Notes under the pieces: generated by a model
The model's database searches: none
The model's input: the letters and a program-made list of their open reading frames with translations, nothing else
Told to the model about the DNA's origin: nothing
Shown: piece after piece, positions 55,056 through 64,000 of the stretch
Layout of the letters: the number at the start of each line of letters is the position of its first letter
How positions within the stretch are numbered: position 1 is the stretch's first letter
Position numbers and translations under genes: made by a program
Source of the DNA: an uncultured Jannaschia sp.
Lineage (GTDB): Bacteria > Pseudomonadota > Alphaproteobacteria > Rhodobacterales > Rhodobacteraceae
Length of the DNA stretch: 64,000 nt
NCBI RefSeq assembly: GCF_947503795.1
Contig: NZ_CANNEZ010000003.1
Location: 276,357 to 340,356, forward strand
Direction of reading: 5' to 3'

Positions 55056-56181
55056 GGTGACCCTCGCCGAGCCGCGCCTGCCCGCATCCGCACCGCGCGC
55101 GGGCTGGGCCATGCGCCTCGTCGCATCGCGCGGGTTCCAATCCATCGTCGCCGCCATTCCCGGCCTGCGCCGCATCGCGCGTGCCGATGGCGAGGCGCTG
55201 TTCGATCTCGTCGCGGGCTTCGTCCATTCCCAGATCCTGAGCGCCGTGGTCGAGCTTCGACTGCTGCACCTGCTGATGGACGGTCCGGCCGAGGCACGCG
55301 ACCTCGCGGCCCACGCCAGGCTCGACACGGACCGGATGACCCAGCTCTGCGACGGGGCGGTCGCGCTGGGTCTGATGCGGCGGCGGCGCGACGGGCGATA
55401 TGCCATCGCGCGGCGGGGAGCGGCCCTGCTGGGCGTGCCGGGGCTTGAGGGGATGATCCGGCATCATGCCGTGCTCTACCGCGATCTGGCCGATCCGCTC
55501 GCGCTGCTCCGGGGGGGCGAGACCGAGCTGTCGGCCTTCTGGCCCTACGTCTTCGGGGCGGGCGCGGCCTCGAACCCCGAGACGGCGCGCCGCTATTCGG
55601 ACCTGATGGCCGAGAGCCAGGCGCTGGTCGCCGAGGAGACGCTGCGCCGCGTCGACCTCTCGCGCGCAGGCATCGTCCTCGATATCGGCGGCGGCACGGG
55701 GGCCTTCCTGACGGCACTGGGACAGGCGCATTCCGCGCCGGAGCTGCATCTTTTCGACCTGCCCGCCGTGGTGCCCGACGCGCGCGCCCGGTTCGAGGCC
55801 GCGGGGCTCGGGTCGCGGACCCGGATCACCGCCGGGAGCTTTCGCGACGATCCCTTGCCCGGCGGCGCGGACACGATCACGCTGATCCGCGTGCTCTACG
55901 ACCATGACGATGCGACGGTCGCCGCCCTTTTGCGGGCCGCGCACGACGCGCTGCCGTCCGGCGGGCGGCTCGTGGTGAGCGAGCCGATGACGGGCGGCGC
56001 GGCCCCGAACCGGTCGGGCGACGCCTATTTCGCGTTCTATTGCATGGCGATGCGAACGGGTCGCGCGCGGTCGCCGGAGCGTATCGCCACGATGCTCCGA
56101 GAGGCGGGCTTTGCGGAGGTGGACGACCATGGCACGAGCCGCCCCTTCGTGACGCATGTCCTCTCCGGCAAGCGAGTCTGA
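55036..56181 (+). CDS. crtF: Demethylspheroidene O-methyltransferase CrtF
   Basis: The product has up to 381 aa. The SAM-binding motif is VLDIGGGTGAFLTALGQ, with motif II at LHLFDLPAVVPDARARF and the catalytic-His region LIRVLYDHDDATVAALLR, as in class I O-methyltransferases of the CrtF type. It methylates the 1-hydroxyl of demethylspheroidene. ATG 55036 gives a 20-base overlap with crtE; a GTG at 55057, two bases after the crtE stop, is an alternative. PpsR/promoter elements for bchC follow the stop. Confidence 0.93.
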   Translation: MAPRPSEVTLAEPRLPASAPRAGWAMRLVASRGFQSIVAAIPGLRRIARADGEALFDLVAGFVHSQILSAVVELRLLHLLMDGPAEARDLAAHARLDTDRMTQLCDGAVALGLMRRRRDGRYAIARRGAALLGVPGLEGMIRHHAVLYRDLADPLALLRGGETELSAFWPYVFGAGAASNPETARRYSDLMAESQALVAEETLRRVDLSRAGIVLDIGGGTGAFLTALGQAHSAPELHLFDLPAVVPDARARFEAAGLGSRTRITAGSFRDDPLPGGADTITLIRVLYDHDDATVAALLRAAHDALPSGGRLVVSEPMTGGAAPNRSGDAYFAFYCMAMRTGRARSPERIATMLREAGFAEVDDHGTSRPFVTHVLSGKRV

Positions 56182-56190
56182 CAGACCATC

Positions 56191-56230
56191 TGTCTAACTT
56201 AGTTGACACAGATCAACGTCACGGTAGAGT
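56191..56230 (+). promoter_or_regulatory. PpsR/CrtJ site overlapping a sigma70-type bchC promoter
   Basis: TGTCT-N8-TGACA (56191-56208) is a near-perfect PpsR palindrome. Its right arm is within TTGACA (56203-56208), which with TAGAGT (56225-56230) at 16-base spacing forms a promoter candidate 49 bases before the bchC start. PpsR bound here would block the -35 element of the bchCXYZ-puf transcript. Confidence 0.8.
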
Positions 56231-56278
56231 TACACCGTGTCGTGGACGCGTTGTCCGCAGACCGTGACGGGGGGCCGC

Positions 56279-57214
56279 GTGCAGACAGACGCCATCACCA
56301 TTTCCGGGCCGCGCGACATCGCGCTTCGGACATTGGGGCTCAAGGCCCCGGGTGCAGGCGACGTGGTCGTGCAAACGCTTCATTCCGCAATTTCCACCGG
56401 CACCGAGAAGCTGCTCTGGTCGGGCGAGATGCCGCCCTTCCCCGGCATGGGCTATCCTCTGGTGCCGGGCTACGAGGCGGTGGGCGAAGTCTGCGAGTCG
56501 GGCGATTCGCGATTCGCCGTGGGCGACCGCGTCTTCGTGCCGGGCGCCGATTGCTACGACGAGGCGCGGGGCCTTTTCGGAGCCGCCGCGAGCCATGTGT
56601 CGACCGCCGCCGACCGGCTGGTCCGCATCGATGCGGGCCACGGGGCGCAGGGCGCGCTGCTCGCGCTGGCCGCGACCGCGCGCCATGCCATCGCGGGTCT
56701 TCGCACGGAACTTCCCGACCTGATCGTCGGCCACGGCACCTTCGGGCGCCTTCTGGCGCGCCTGACGATCGCCGCTGGCGGACAGCCCACCGTGTGGGAG
56801 ATCGATCCGGCGCGCCGCGACGGCGCGACCGGCTATGACGTGGTCGACCCGGCGACGGACGACCGCCGCGACTATGGCGTGATCTACGATGCGTCCGGAA
56901 ATGCCGCGTTGCTGGACGAGCTGATCGGGCGCACCGCGCGCGGCGGCGAGATCGTGCTGGCGGGCTTCTACGCCCAGCCGCTGAGCTTCGCCTACCCGCC
57001 CGCTTTCATGCGCGAGATCCGGCTGCGCGTCAGCGCCGAGTGGAATTGCGACGACCTGACGGCGACGCGTGACCTGGTCGAGGCGGGGATCCTTTCGCTC
57101 GACGGGCTGATCACGCACGAGGCCCGGGCCGCCGATGCGGCCGACGCCTACGCGACCGCATTCAGCGATCCGGCCTGCCTGAAGATGATCCTGAACTGGG
57201 GAACGGTCCAATGA
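56279..57214 (+). CDS. bchC: Bacteriochlorophyllide dehydrogenase BchC
   Basis: The product has 311 aa with an MDR-type (zinc-alcohol-dehydrogenase) fold: [50 protein letters not shown], and [19 protein letters not shown] for NAD binding. It oxidises the 3-hydroxyethyl group of the bacteriochlorin to acetyl. The start is taken as GTG 56279, preceded by GGGGGG and matching the usual length; an upstream GTG at 56237 would lie at the transcription start. The stop overlaps bchX (ATGA). Confidence 0.93.
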   Translation: MQTDAITISGPRDIALRTLGLKAPGAGDVVVQTLHSAISTGTEKLLWSGEMPPFPGMGYPLVPGYEAVGEVCESGDSRFAVGDRVFVPGADCYDEARGLFGAAASHVSTAADRLVRIDAGHGAQGALLALAATARHAIAGLRTELPDLIVGHGTFGRLLARLTIAAGGQPTVWEIDPARRDGATGYDVVDPATDDRRDYGVIYDASGNAALLDELIGRTARGGEIVLAGFYAQPLSFAYPPAFMREIRLRVSAEWNCDDLTATRDLVEAGILSLDGLITHEARAADAADAYATAFSDPACLKMILNWGTVQ

Positions 57215-58212
57215 ACGACATTCCGAACCTCAAGGACTTCTCGTCCCGCCTGCGCGACGAGGCCGCCGAGGAGCCGACGCTGGAAGTGCCCCAGGGCGAG
57301 CCGACGTCGAAGACGCAGATCATCGCGATCTACGGCAAGGGCGGCATCGGCAAGTCGTTCACGCTGGCCAATCTCAGCCACATGATGGCCGAGCAGGGCA
57401 AGCGCGTGCTACTGATCGGGTGCGATCCGAAATCCGACACGACCTCGCTGCTCTTCGGCGGCAAGGCCTGCCCGACGATCATCGAGACCTCGACCCGCAA
57501 GAAGCTTGCCGGCGAGGAGGTTGCGATCGGCGATGTCTGCTTCAAGCGGGGCGGCGTCTTCGCGATGGAGCTGGGCGGCCCCGAGGTCGGACGCGGCTGC
57601 GGCGGACGCGGCATCATCCACGGCTTCGAGCTACTCGAGAAGCTGGGCTTCCACGATTGGGATTTCGACTACGTCCTGCTCGACTTCCTGGGCGATGTGG
57701 TCTGCGGCGGCTTCGGCCTGCCGATCGCGCGGGACATGGCGCAGAAGGTCATCCTCGTCGCCTCCAACGACCTGCAGTCGCTCTATGTGGCCAACAACGT
57801 CTGCTCGGCGGTGGAGTATTTCCGCAAGCTGGGCGGCAATGTCGGCGTCGCGGGCCTCGTCATCAACAAGGATGACGGATCCGGCGAGGCGCAGGCCTTT
57901 GCCGAGGTCGCGGGCATTCCCGTGCTGGCCTCGATCCCGCAGGATGACGACCTGCGCAAGAAATCCGCCAACTACCAGATCGTCGGCACCGATGCGTCGC
58001 AATGGGGCAGCCTCTTTGCCGCGCTTGGCGATGCGGTCGCCGTGGCACCCCCGGTGCGTCCCACCCCGGTGGACCAAGACGGTCTTCTGGCGCTGTTCGA
58101 CGGGTCCGAGACGGGGGCCGGCATCACGCTTGAGCCAGCCACGGACGCCGACATGCGCGGCAAGTTCTACGAAGTGAAGCCGTCGCTGGAGGTCGTTTAC
58201 GACGATGCCTGA
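57211..58212 (+). CDS. bchX: Chlorophyllide a reductase iron protein BchX
   Basis: The product has 333 aa, NifH-like. The P-loop is GKGGIGKS (42-49), switch regions are [14 protein letters not shown], and the 4Fe-4S ligands are Cys130 (VGRGCGGRG) and Cys165 ([10 protein letters not shown]). The dimer delivers electrons, driven by ATP, to BchYZ for ring-B reduction of chlorophyllide a. It overlaps bchC by four bases and bchY by eight. Confidence 0.97.
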   Translation: MNDIPNLKDFSSRLRDEAAEEPTLEVPQGEPTSKTQIIAIYGKGGIGKSFTLANLSHMMAEQGKRVLLIGCDPKSDTTSLLFGGKACPTIIETSTRKKLAGEEVAIGDVCFKRGGVFAMELGGPEVGRGCGGRGIIHGFELLEKLGFHDWDFDYVLLDFLGDVVCGGFGLPIARDMAQKVILVASNDLQSLYVANNVCSAVEYFRKLGGNVGVAGLVINKDDGSGEAQAFAEVAGIPVLASIPQDDDLRKKSANYQIVGTDASQWGSLFAALGDAVAVAPPVRPTPVDQDGLLALFDGSETGAGITLEPATDADMRGKFYEVKPSLEVVYDDA

Positions 58213-59713
58213 CGACCTCCGACATATGGAGGCCGCACCCGAATTGGGCGGCTGTTCCTCTTCGGAGACGATGGAGGCGGCTGCGCGCAAGGCGGGTCAG
58301 GGCGATCTGCTCGACCGGTTCAAGGCCGACTACCCGGTGGGGCCGCACGACAAGCCACAGAGCATGTGCCCGGCCTTCGGGTCGCTGCGCGTCGGGCTGC
58401 GGATGAAGCGCGTCGCGACGATCCTCTCGGGCTCGGCCTGCTGCGTCTACGGCCTCAGCTTCGTGAGCCATTTCTACGGCGCGCGCCGGTCGGTCGGCTA
58501 CGTGCCCTTCGACAGCGAGACGCTCGTCACCGGCAAGCTCTTCGAGGATATCCGCGACGCGGTCCATGACATTGCCGACCCGTCCAAGCTCGATGCCATC
58601 GTGGTCACCAACCTTTGCGTGCCGACGGCCAGCGGCGTTCCGCTGCGCCTTCTGCCCGACGAGATCGACGGCGTTCGCATCATCGGCATCGACGTGCCGG
58701 GCTTCGGCATCCCCACCCACGCGGAGGCGAAGGATGTCCTCGCCGCCGCCATGCTTTCCTACGCTCGCAAGGAGGTGGCTGCCGGTCCGGTGCCAGCCCC
58801 CGCCGCGGGCGTGGAAGATCGTCCGACAGTCACGCTGTTGGGCGAAATGTTTCCCGCTGACCCCTTGGGGATAGCGGGAATGCTCGCGCCACTCGGTCTG
58901 GCGGCAGGTCCGGTCGTTCCCTGCCGTGAGTGGCGCGAGTTCTATTCTGCGTTGGATTGCGGCGCTGTCGCCGCGATCCACCCGTTCTACACCGCTTCCG
59001 TGCGGGAGTTTCAGGCGGCCGGACGCCCGATCCTCTCCTCGGCACCCGTGGGTGTCGACGGAACGGCCGCATGGCTCGCTTCAGTCGGCGAGACGTTCGG
59101 GATATCGGGGGCGAAGGTCTCCGAGGCGCAGAACCAGTTTCTCCCCGCGATCGAGGGCGCGCTCGCCGCGTCCCGGATCGACGGGACGGTCACGGTGTCG
59201 GGCTACGAGGGCTCGGAGCTGCTCGTCGCCCGCCTCCTGATCGAGAGCGGGGCGGATGTGCCCTATGTCGGCACCGCCTGCCCGAAGACGCCGTGGAGCG
59301 CGCCCGATGTCGAATGGCTCGAGGCGCGCGGCGTGACGATCAAGTTCCGCGCCTCGCTGGAAGACGACCTCTCCGTGGTCGAGGGCCTGCGCCCCGACCT
59401 CGCGATCGGGACGACGCCGGTGGTGCAGCGGGCCAAGGAGATGGGCATCCCCAGCCTCTACTTCACGAACCTGATCTCGGCGCGGCCCCTGATGGGCGTG
59501 GCCGGCGCGGGGTCGCTGCAGCAGGTGGTCAACGCGGCCATTGGCAACAAGGACCGCATGGGTCGGATGAAGGCGTTCTTCGAGGGCGTCGGCCATGGCG
59601 ACACGGCCGGAGTGTGGGAGGGCGCACCGAACCTGCGCCCCGACTTCCGCGCCGCGCATCAGAAGAAGCTCGACAAGAAGGCGCGCGCCGATGCGGCCGC
59701 GCAGATGATCTGA
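58205..59713 (+). CDS. bchY: Chlorophyllide a reductase subunit BchY
   Basis: The product has 502 aa, related to NifD/BchN. Cluster-ligand cysteines appear in [11 protein letters not shown] (Cys17), [16 protein letters not shown] and [20 protein letters not shown]. The C-terminus has [20 protein letters not shown]. With BchZ it forms the catalytic heterotetramer that reduces the C7-C8 bond. It overlaps bchX by eight bases and bchZ by one (TGATG). Confidence 0.97.
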   Translation: MPDDLRHMEAAPELGGCSSSETMEAAARKAGQGDLLDRFKADYPVGPHDKPQSMCPAFGSLRVGLRMKRVATILSGSACCVYGLSFVSHFYGARRSVGYVPFDSETLVTGKLFEDIRDAVHDIADPSKLDAIVVTNLCVPTASGVPLRLLPDEIDGVRIIGIDVPGFGIPTHAEAKDVLAAAMLSYARKEVAAGPVPAPAAGVEDRPTVTLLGEMFPADPLGIAGMLAPLGLAAGPVVPCREWREFYSALDCGAVAAIHPFYTASVREFQAAGRPILSSAPVGVDGTAAWLASVGETFGISGAKVSEAQNQFLPAIEGALAASRIDGTVTVSGYEGSELLVARLLIESGADVPYVGTACPKTPWSAPDVEWLEARGVTIKFRASLEDDLSVVEGLRPDLAIGTTPVVQRAKEMGIPSLYFTNLISARPLMGVAGAGSLQQVVNAAIGNKDRMGRMKAFFEGVGHGDTAGVWEGAPNLRPDFRAAHQKKLDKKARADAAAQMI

Positions 59714-61188
59714 TGCTGGTCCAGGATCATGATCGGGCCGGTGGCTATTGGGGCGCGGTCTACGCGTTCTGCGCCGTGAAGGGCCTTCAGGTCGTCATCG
59801 ACGGCCCCGTCGGCTGCGAGAACCTGCCCGTTACCTCCGTTCTGCATTACACCGATGCGCTGCCGCCGCATGAATTGCCGATCGTGACCACGGGACTGGG
59901 CGAGGAAGAGCTGGGCCGCGAGGGGACCGAGGGTGCCATGAAGCGGGCCTGGAAGACGCTTGACCCGGCGCTGCCCGCGGTCGTCGTCACCGGGTCCATC
60001 GCCGAGATGATCGGCGGGGGCGTGACGCCCCAGGGCACCAATATCCAGCGCTTCCTGCCGCGCACCATCGACGAGGACCAGTGGCAGGCCGCCGACCGCG
60101 CCATGACCTGGATCTTCACCGAGTTCGGGATGACCAAGGGCCGGATGCCGAAGGAGAAGGCGCGCGAGCCGCAGGACAAGCCCCGCGTCAACATCCTCGG
60201 GCCGATGTACGGCACGTTCAACATGCCCTCGGACCTGGCCGAGATCCGGCGTCTGGTCGAAGGGATCGGCGCCGAGGTCAACATGGTGATGCCGCTGGGC
60301 GCGCATCTGGCCGAGATGCGGAACCTCGTGAACGCCGACGTCAACATCTGCATGTATCGCGAGTTCGGGCGCGGCCTCTGCGAAGTGCTGGGCAAGCCGT
60401 ATCTCCAAGCGCCGATCGGGGTGGATTCGACCACGTCCTTCCTGCGCAAGCTGGGTGAGCTGACGGGACTGGACCCCGAGCCGTTCATCGAGACCGAGAA
60501 GCATTCGACGCTCAAGCTGGTCTGGGATCTCTGGCGCAGCGTGACGCAGGATTTCTTCGCCACGGCGAGCTTCGGGATCGTCGCGAACGAGACCTACACG
60601 CGCGGCATCCGGCTGTTCCTCGAGGAGGATCTGGGCCTGCCCTGCGCCTTCGCGACCGCACGCGTCGCGGGCAAGAAATCCGACAACGACCAGGTGCGCG
60701 CCGACATCCATACCAAGCGGCCGCTGATCCTGATGGGGTCGATCAACGAGAAGATGTATCTCGCCGAGACGGCGGGCGGCTTCGGCCCGAAGCCCGCCTT
60801 CATCCCCGCAAGCTTCCCCGGCGCCGCCATCCGGCGTCATACGGGCACGCCGTTCATGGGTTATGCCGGCGCCAGCTATCTTCTGCAGGAGATCTGCAAC
60901 GGGCTGTTCGACGCGCTGTTTCACATCCTGCCGCTGGGCTCCGAGATGGATGCCGGCGACGGCACGCCCAGCCAGCTTCGCCGCGACATGCCGTGGGAGC
61001 CGGAGGCTCAGGCCCTGCTCGACCGGATCGTCGACGGCTTCCCGGTCCTCACCCGCATTTCCGCCGCCAAGAGCCTCCGCGACGAGGCCGAGGCGGCGAC
61101 CCTGAAGGCGGGTGCGCCCCGTGTCGACGCGGACACGGTCGCGCGCCTCGCTCCCACCCATCCCGAAAAGGAGGAGAGCCATGTCTGA
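59713..61188 (+). CDS. bchZ: Chlorophyllide a reductase subunit BchZ
   Basis: The product has 491 aa, related to NifK/BchB. The N-terminus [20 protein letters not shown] is typical, with a cluster Cys in [20 protein letters not shown] and catalytic-side segments such as [20 protein letters not shown] and [15 protein letters not shown]. It is the second catalytic subunit of chlorophyllide a reductase. The 3' end overlaps pufQ by eight bases, and GGAGGAGAG inside bchZ is the pufQ ribosome site. Confidence 0.97.
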   Translation: MLVQDHDRAGGYWGAVYAFCAVKGLQVVIDGPVGCENLPVTSVLHYTDALPPHELPIVTTGLGEEELGREGTEGAMKRAWKTLDPALPAVVVTGSIAEMIGGGVTPQGTNIQRFLPRTIDEDQWQAADRAMTWIFTEFGMTKGRMPKEKAREPQDKPRVNILGPMYGTFNMPSDLAEIRRLVEGIGAEVNMVMPLGAHLAEMRNLVNADVNICMYREFGRGLCEVLGKPYLQAPIGVDSTTSFLRKLGELTGLDPEPFIETEKHSTLKLVWDLWRSVTQDFFATASFGIVANETYTRGIRLFLEEDLGLPCAFATARVAGKKSDNDQVRADIHTKRPLILMGSINEKMYLAETAGGFGPKPAFIPASFPGAAIRRHTGTPFMGYAGASYLLQEICNGLFDALFHILPLGSEMDAGDGTPSQLRRDMPWEPEAQALLDRIVDGFPVLTRISAAKSLRDEAEAATLKAGAPRVDADTVARLAPTHPEKEESHV

Positions 61189-61402
61189 CATGACCTCGAA
61201 CATTCCTGTCGCCCGATCCCGCAAGGAGCCGGGGCTGGAATACTGGATGTATTTCGCGCCGGTCTTCGCGCTCTCGCTGCCACTGGCGGCGGTGCGTGCG
61301 ACGGCCGCGATCGTGACTTCGGACATGACGCCGCGACCCGGCATCCTGACCGATGCCTGGACCCGCGCGGGCGATGTGACGCGGACCATCTGCTCGGTCT
61401 GA
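61181..61402 (+). CDS. pufQ: PufQ
   Basis: The product has 73 aa with one membrane segment ([20 protein letters not shown]). Position between bchZ and pufB and the sequence [20 protein letters not shown] fit PufQ, a small protein that helps bacteriochlorophyll synthesis or delivery. ATG 61181 overlaps bchZ and has GAGGAGAG eight bases before it. A 190-base leader with hairpins separates it from pufB. Confidence 0.88.
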   Translation: MSDMTSNIPVARSRKEPGLEYWMYFAPVFALSLPLAAVRATAAIVTSDMTPRPGILTDAWTRAGDVTRTICSV

Positions 61403-61592
61403 CGACCGGGTGACGAAATACCCCGGCACGTCAGACACGCCGGGGGTTGGATAGGCTCCCTCTCCCGTGGCCGGGCGGAACGGAGCGAACGGTTTCATCC
61501 CCCGCCAGGGGGGTGGACGGCCGGTGTCGCAATGAGGCGGCGCCGGGGCCCGGCCGCAGGGTGTGCGGCGTCGGCTTCATAGGAGTTTTCCA
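61403..61592 (+). other. pufQ-pufB intercistronic region with hairpins
   Basis: This 190-base stretch has no gene. Visible structures are CCCCGGC/GCCGGGG (61421-61427 with 61439-61445) and CCCCC-gcca-GGGGG (61499-61512). AGGAG lies before the pufB ATG. It probably carries the processing site and 5' structure of the stable pufBA mRNA; no terminator T-run is present. Confidence 0.5.
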
Positions 61593-61748
61593 ATGGCTGA
61601 CAGAACTGACCTGTCTTTTACGGGTCTCACCGACGAGCAGGCCCAGGAGCTGCATGCGGTGTATTTGAGCGGGCTCTGGCTTTTCACGGCCGTGGCCGTC
61701 GTCGCTCACATACTCACGTATATCGTGTTCCCGTGGTTCAGCTGGTGA
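61593..61748 (+). CDS. pufB: Light-harvesting 1 beta polypeptide PufB
   Basis: The product has 51 aa. The N-terminal soluble part [20 protein letters not shown] is followed by one membrane helix, with His39 ([16 protein letters not shown]) as the bacteriochlorophyll ligand and His21 as the second conserved His. It pairs with PufA to form the LH1 ring around the reaction centre. An AGGAG ribosome site lies upstream. Confidence 0.97.
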   Translation: MADRTDLSFTGLTDEQAQELHAVYLSGLWLFTAVAVVAHILTYIVFPWFSW

Positions 61749-61760
61749 CGGAGGGTGGAT

Positions 61761-61931
61761 ATGAGCAAGTTCTATAAGATCTGGCTGGTCTTCGACCCCC
61801 GCAGGGTTTTCGTCGCGCAGGGAGTCTTTCTCTTCCTGCTCGCCGTGATGATCCACCTCGTCCTGCTTTCCTACGATGGGTACAACTGGTTCGAGCTCAG
61901 CTCGGACGCACGCCTCGTCGTCGTGGAATGA
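61761..61931 (+). CDS. pufA: Light-harvesting 1 alpha polypeptide PufA
   Basis: The product has 56 aa. [20 protein letters not shown] is the standard LH1-alpha N-terminus (Trp8, DPRRV). His32 in [15 protein letters not shown] is the bacteriochlorophyll ligand. It starts 12 bases after pufB with GGAGGGTGGAT as ribosome site. The stop lies within a perfect palindrome (ATGATCCCGGGATCAT, 61928-61943), the start of the pufA-pufL stem-loop region. Confidence 0.97.
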   Translation: MSKFYKIWLVFDPRRVFVAQGVFLFLLAVMIHLVLLSYDGYNWFELSSDARLVVVE

Positions 61932-61953
61932 TCCCGGGATCATGAACACGGTC

Positions 61954-61977
61954 GCGGGCGGCCTCCGGGTCGCCCGC
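61954..61977 (+). other. pufA-pufL intercistronic stem-loop
   Basis: GCGGGCGGCC pairs with GGTCGCCCGC (10 bp, one G-U, 4-base loop) 22 bases after the pufA stop. Together with the palindrome at 61928-61943 it forms a double hairpin in the 117-base pufA-pufL gap. In Rhodobacter such hairpins slow 3'-5' decay of pufBA mRNA, giving LH1 in excess of the reaction centre. Confidence 0.8.
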
Positions 61978-62048
61978 ACCAACCCCACAGGAAATTCCGA
62001 CGGCCGGTTTCTCGAACCCCCCGTCCCTCAACCGCGGAGGCTGCCCCG

Positions 62049-62891
62049 ATGGCATTGCTCAGCTTCGAGAGAAAATACCGTGTCCGTGGCGGGACATTGA
62101 TCGGGGGCGATCTGTTCGATTTCTGGGTCGGGCCCTTCTATGTCGGCTTCTTCGGCGTCACGACCATCTTCTTCGCCGCCCTCGGCACGCTGCTGATCTT
62201 CATCAGCACGGCCTGGCAGGGCAACTTCAACCCGTGGACGATCAACATCGCACCGCCCGATCTCGCCTACGGGCTGGGCATGGCGCCGCTGGCGCAGGGC
62301 GGGTTCTGGCAGATCATCACGATCTGCGCGATCGGCGCCTTCGTCAGCTGGGCGCTGCGCGAGGTGGAGATCTGCCGCAAGCTCGGCATGGGCTACCACG
62401 TGCCCTTCGCCTTCGGAGTCGCCATCTTCGCCTTCGTGACGCTGAACGTGTTCCGCCCCGCGCTGATGGGCGCCTGGGGCCACGGCTTCCCCTACGGGAT
62501 CTTCAGCCATCTCGACTGGGTGTCGAACACCGGCTACGCCTATCTGCACTTCCACTACAATCCGGCTCACATGCTCGCGGTGACGCTGTTCTTCACCACG
62601 ACGCTGGCACTCGCGCTGCACGGCGCGCTGATCCTGTCGGCGGCCAACCCCGAGAAGGGCGAGGCGGCCAAGACGCCGGATGACGAGGATACGTTCTTCC
62701 GCGACTTCATCGGCTACTCGATCGGCACGCTTGGCATCCACCGCCTCGGGTTCCTGCTTGCGATCAATGCCGGCTTCTGGAGCGCGGTCTGCATCATCAT
62801 CAGCGGACCCGTCTGGACCAAGGGCTGGCCCGAGTGGTGGAACTGGTGGCTGGAGCTGCCGATCTGGCCCGCCGTCCAGGGAGGACTCTGA
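62049..62891 (+). CDS. pufL: Photosynthetic reaction centre L subunit PufL
   Basis: The product has 280 aa and five membrane helices. Conserved parts are [20 protein letters not shown], the helix-C/D region [40 protein letters not shown] with His ligands, and the iron/quinone-side [19 protein letters not shown]. It binds bacteriochlorophyll, bacteriopheophytin and quinone with PufM. One base separates its stop from the pufM start. Confidence 0.98.
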   Translation: MALLSFERKYRVRGGTLIGGDLFDFWVGPFYVGFFGVTTIFFAALGTLLIFISTAWQGNFNPWTINIAPPDLAYGLGMAPLAQGGFWQIITICAIGAFVSWALREVEICRKLGMGYHVPFAFGVAIFAFVTLNVFRPALMGAWGHGFPYGIFSHLDWVSNTGYAYLHFHYNPAHMLAVTLFFTTTLALALHGALILSAANPEKGEAAKTPDDEDTFFRDFIGYSIGTLGIHRLGFLLAINAGFWSAVCIIISGPVWTKGWPEWWNWWLELPIWPAVQGGL

Positions 62892-62892
62892 G

Positions 62893-63870
62893 ATGTCATG
62901 GATGCCTGAATATCAGAACATCTTCACCCAGGTTCAGGTGCAGGGCGCACCCGAGATGGGGATGGACAACGAACACGAGATGTTCCGCGAGCGCACCAAG
63001 GGCGCCAGCTTCTCGACGCTGATCGGCCTGATCGGCAACGCGCAGCTCGGCCCGATCTATCTCGGCTTCTTCGGGGTCATCAGCCTCGCGACCGGGACGC
63101 TCTGGCTCAACATCATCGGGTTCAACTTCCTCGCGCAGGTCGACTGGTCGATCCCCGAGTTCATCCGGCAGCTCTTCTGGCTGTCGCTCGATCCGCCCTC
63201 GCCCGAGCACGGCCTCCACATGCCGCCCTTGAAGGATGGCGGCTGGTACATGATCTCGAGCTTCCTGCTCCTCGTGTCGGTCATCTCCTGGTGGCTGCGG
63301 TCCTACTGGCTCGCGCAGCAGCACAAGATGGGCAAGCACGTGGCCTGGGCCTTCGGCGCGGCGATCTGGCTGTTCCTCGTCCTCGGTCTCTTCCGCCCGA
63401 TCTTCATGGGCTCCTGGTCCGAGATGGTACCCTACGGGATCTTCTCGCATCTCGATTGGACGACGGCCTTCTCGATCCGCTACGGCAATCTCTACTACAA
63501 CCCGTTCCACTGCCTTTCGATCGTGTTCCTCTACGGCTCGGTGCTGCTCTTCGCGATGCACGGCGCGACCATTCTCGCCGTGACCCGCTACGGCGGCGAC
63601 CGCGAGCTCGAGCAGATCTACGACCGCGGCACCGCGACGGAACGCGCCTCGCTCTTCTGGCGCTGGACCATGGGCTTCAACGCCACGATGGAAGGCATCC
63701 ACCGCTGGGCGTGGTGGTTCGCGGTCCTGACCCCCATCACCGGTGGCATCGGCATCCTTCTGACCGGGACGGTCGTCGACAACTGGTTCATCTGGGCGCA
63801 GGAGCATCACTTCGCCCCCACCTACCTCGAGCCCTACGGCTATGAGGTCTATGTCCCGGAGGCGAACTGA
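62893..63870 (+). CDS. pufM: Photosynthetic reaction centre M subunit PufM
   Basis: The product has 325 aa and five membrane helices. It shows [60 protein letters not shown] with chlorophyll-ligand His, and [20 protein letters not shown] at the iron-quinone site. It forms the core heterodimer with PufL. The stop overlaps pufC by one base (TGATG). Confidence 0.98.
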   Translation: MSWMPEYQNIFTQVQVQGAPEMGMDNEHEMFRERTKGASFSTLIGLIGNAQLGPIYLGFFGVISLATGTLWLNIIGFNFLAQVDWSIPEFIRQLFWLSLDPPSPEHGLHMPPLKDGGWYMISSFLLLVSVISWWLRSYWLAQQHKMGKHVAWAFGAAIWLFLVLGLFRPIFMGSWSEMVPYGIFSHLDWTTAFSIRYGNLYYNPFHCLSIVFLYGSVLLFAMHGATILAVTRYGGDRELEQIYDRGTATERASLFWRWTMGFNATMEGIHRWAWWFAVLTPITGGIGILLTGTVVDNWFIWAQEHHFAPTYLEPYGYEVYVPEAN

Positions 63871-64000
63871 TGTTTCCCAAATGGTTCGGCGACTGGAATG
63901 CCGAGAATCCCACCAATGTCTTCGGCCCCGCCATCCTGGTGGGGGCCGTGGGCGGGGCCCTCTTCGTCGCGGCCATGGTCGTCACCTACGGCCAGCCCTT
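63870..64000 (+). CDS. pufC: Reaction-centre tetraheme cytochrome subunit PufC (partial)
   Basis: The frame is open from ATG 63870 to the window end, about 43 residues. [20 protein letters not shown] and a membrane segment (AILVGAVGGALFVAAMVVTY) match the membrane-anchoring N-terminus of PufC. No heme motif is reached before the edge. The gene replaces pufX at this place, which indicates a cytochrome-bearing reaction centre. Confidence 0.88.
   Translation, partial: MFPKWFGDWNAENPTNVFGPAILVGAVGGALFVAAMVVTYGQP

Overview
This GC-rich window has very tightly packed genes, most of them linked by 4-base ATGA/GTGA or 1-base TGATG overlaps. It contains part of a bacteriochlorophyll/carotenoid gene cluster of the crtDC / crtEF-bchCXYZ-pufQBALMC type. 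pufC (tetraheme cytochrome) follows pufM where pufX would be in Rhodobacter. Together with TRAP and TTT transporters, PuuD-type urate oxidation and an alphaproteobacterial HslV propeptide, this points to a Rhodobacteraceae (Roseobacter-group) aerobic anoxygenic phototroph. No tRNA, rRNA, CRISPR, IS element or integrase was seen. No gene-free stretch exceeds about 220 bases; the longest are 2809-3025, 36336-36515 and 61403-61592, and each carries a hairpin or regulatory motif.

Layout. (1) 1-6.1 kb: exopolysaccharide export, with a Wzz/BY-kinase fragment, a PPP-type phosphatase, a Wza-like lipoprotein and a yjbE/F/H-like set. (2) 6.2-13.7 kb: a TctCBA tripartite tricarboxylate transporter overlapping a TPP enzyme and an FAD 2-hydroxyacid oxidase, with a divergent LysR regulator and a TauE-type permease. 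(3) 13.7-20.1 kb: housekeeping genes (secB, fxsA, Tim44-like, mltA, smr, MFS, hslU, DM13). (4) 20.1-34.4 kb: a 13-gene leftward unit, dctPQM-iclR-fadJ-like-thiolase-two acyl-CoA dehydrogenases-thioesterase-enoyl-CoA hydratase-NMO-acyl-CoA ligase-gcdH, with an inverted-repeat operator in front of dctP. I read it as uptake and beta-oxidation of a medium-chain dicarboxylate (pimelate-like) through glutaryl-CoA. (5) 34.4-36.3 kb: a DEAD-box helicase. (6) 36.4-40.9 kb: a Pho-box-preceded phnDCEE operon ending in a HAD-like protein. (7) 40.9-45.6 kb: BKACE, SDR, a sulfur-transport pair with rhodanese, and a second TPP enzyme. (8) 45.6-50.0 kb: purine ring catabolism from urate to glyoxylate (puuD, hiuH, puuE-uraD, allA, allE), lacking only the allantoate step. 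(9) 50.0-51.6 kb: a membrane protein and hslV. (10) 51.7-64.0 kb: the photosynthesis gene cluster, with three PpsR/CrtJ-type palindromes controlling the crt and bch-puf transcripts.

A pattern that recurs across the window: each of the three transporter operons (tct, dct, phn) has a stable GC hairpin right after the solute-binding-protein gene and before the membrane/ATPase genes. The puf operon has the equivalent element after pufA. This suggests segmental mRNA stability as a general way of setting stoichiometry.
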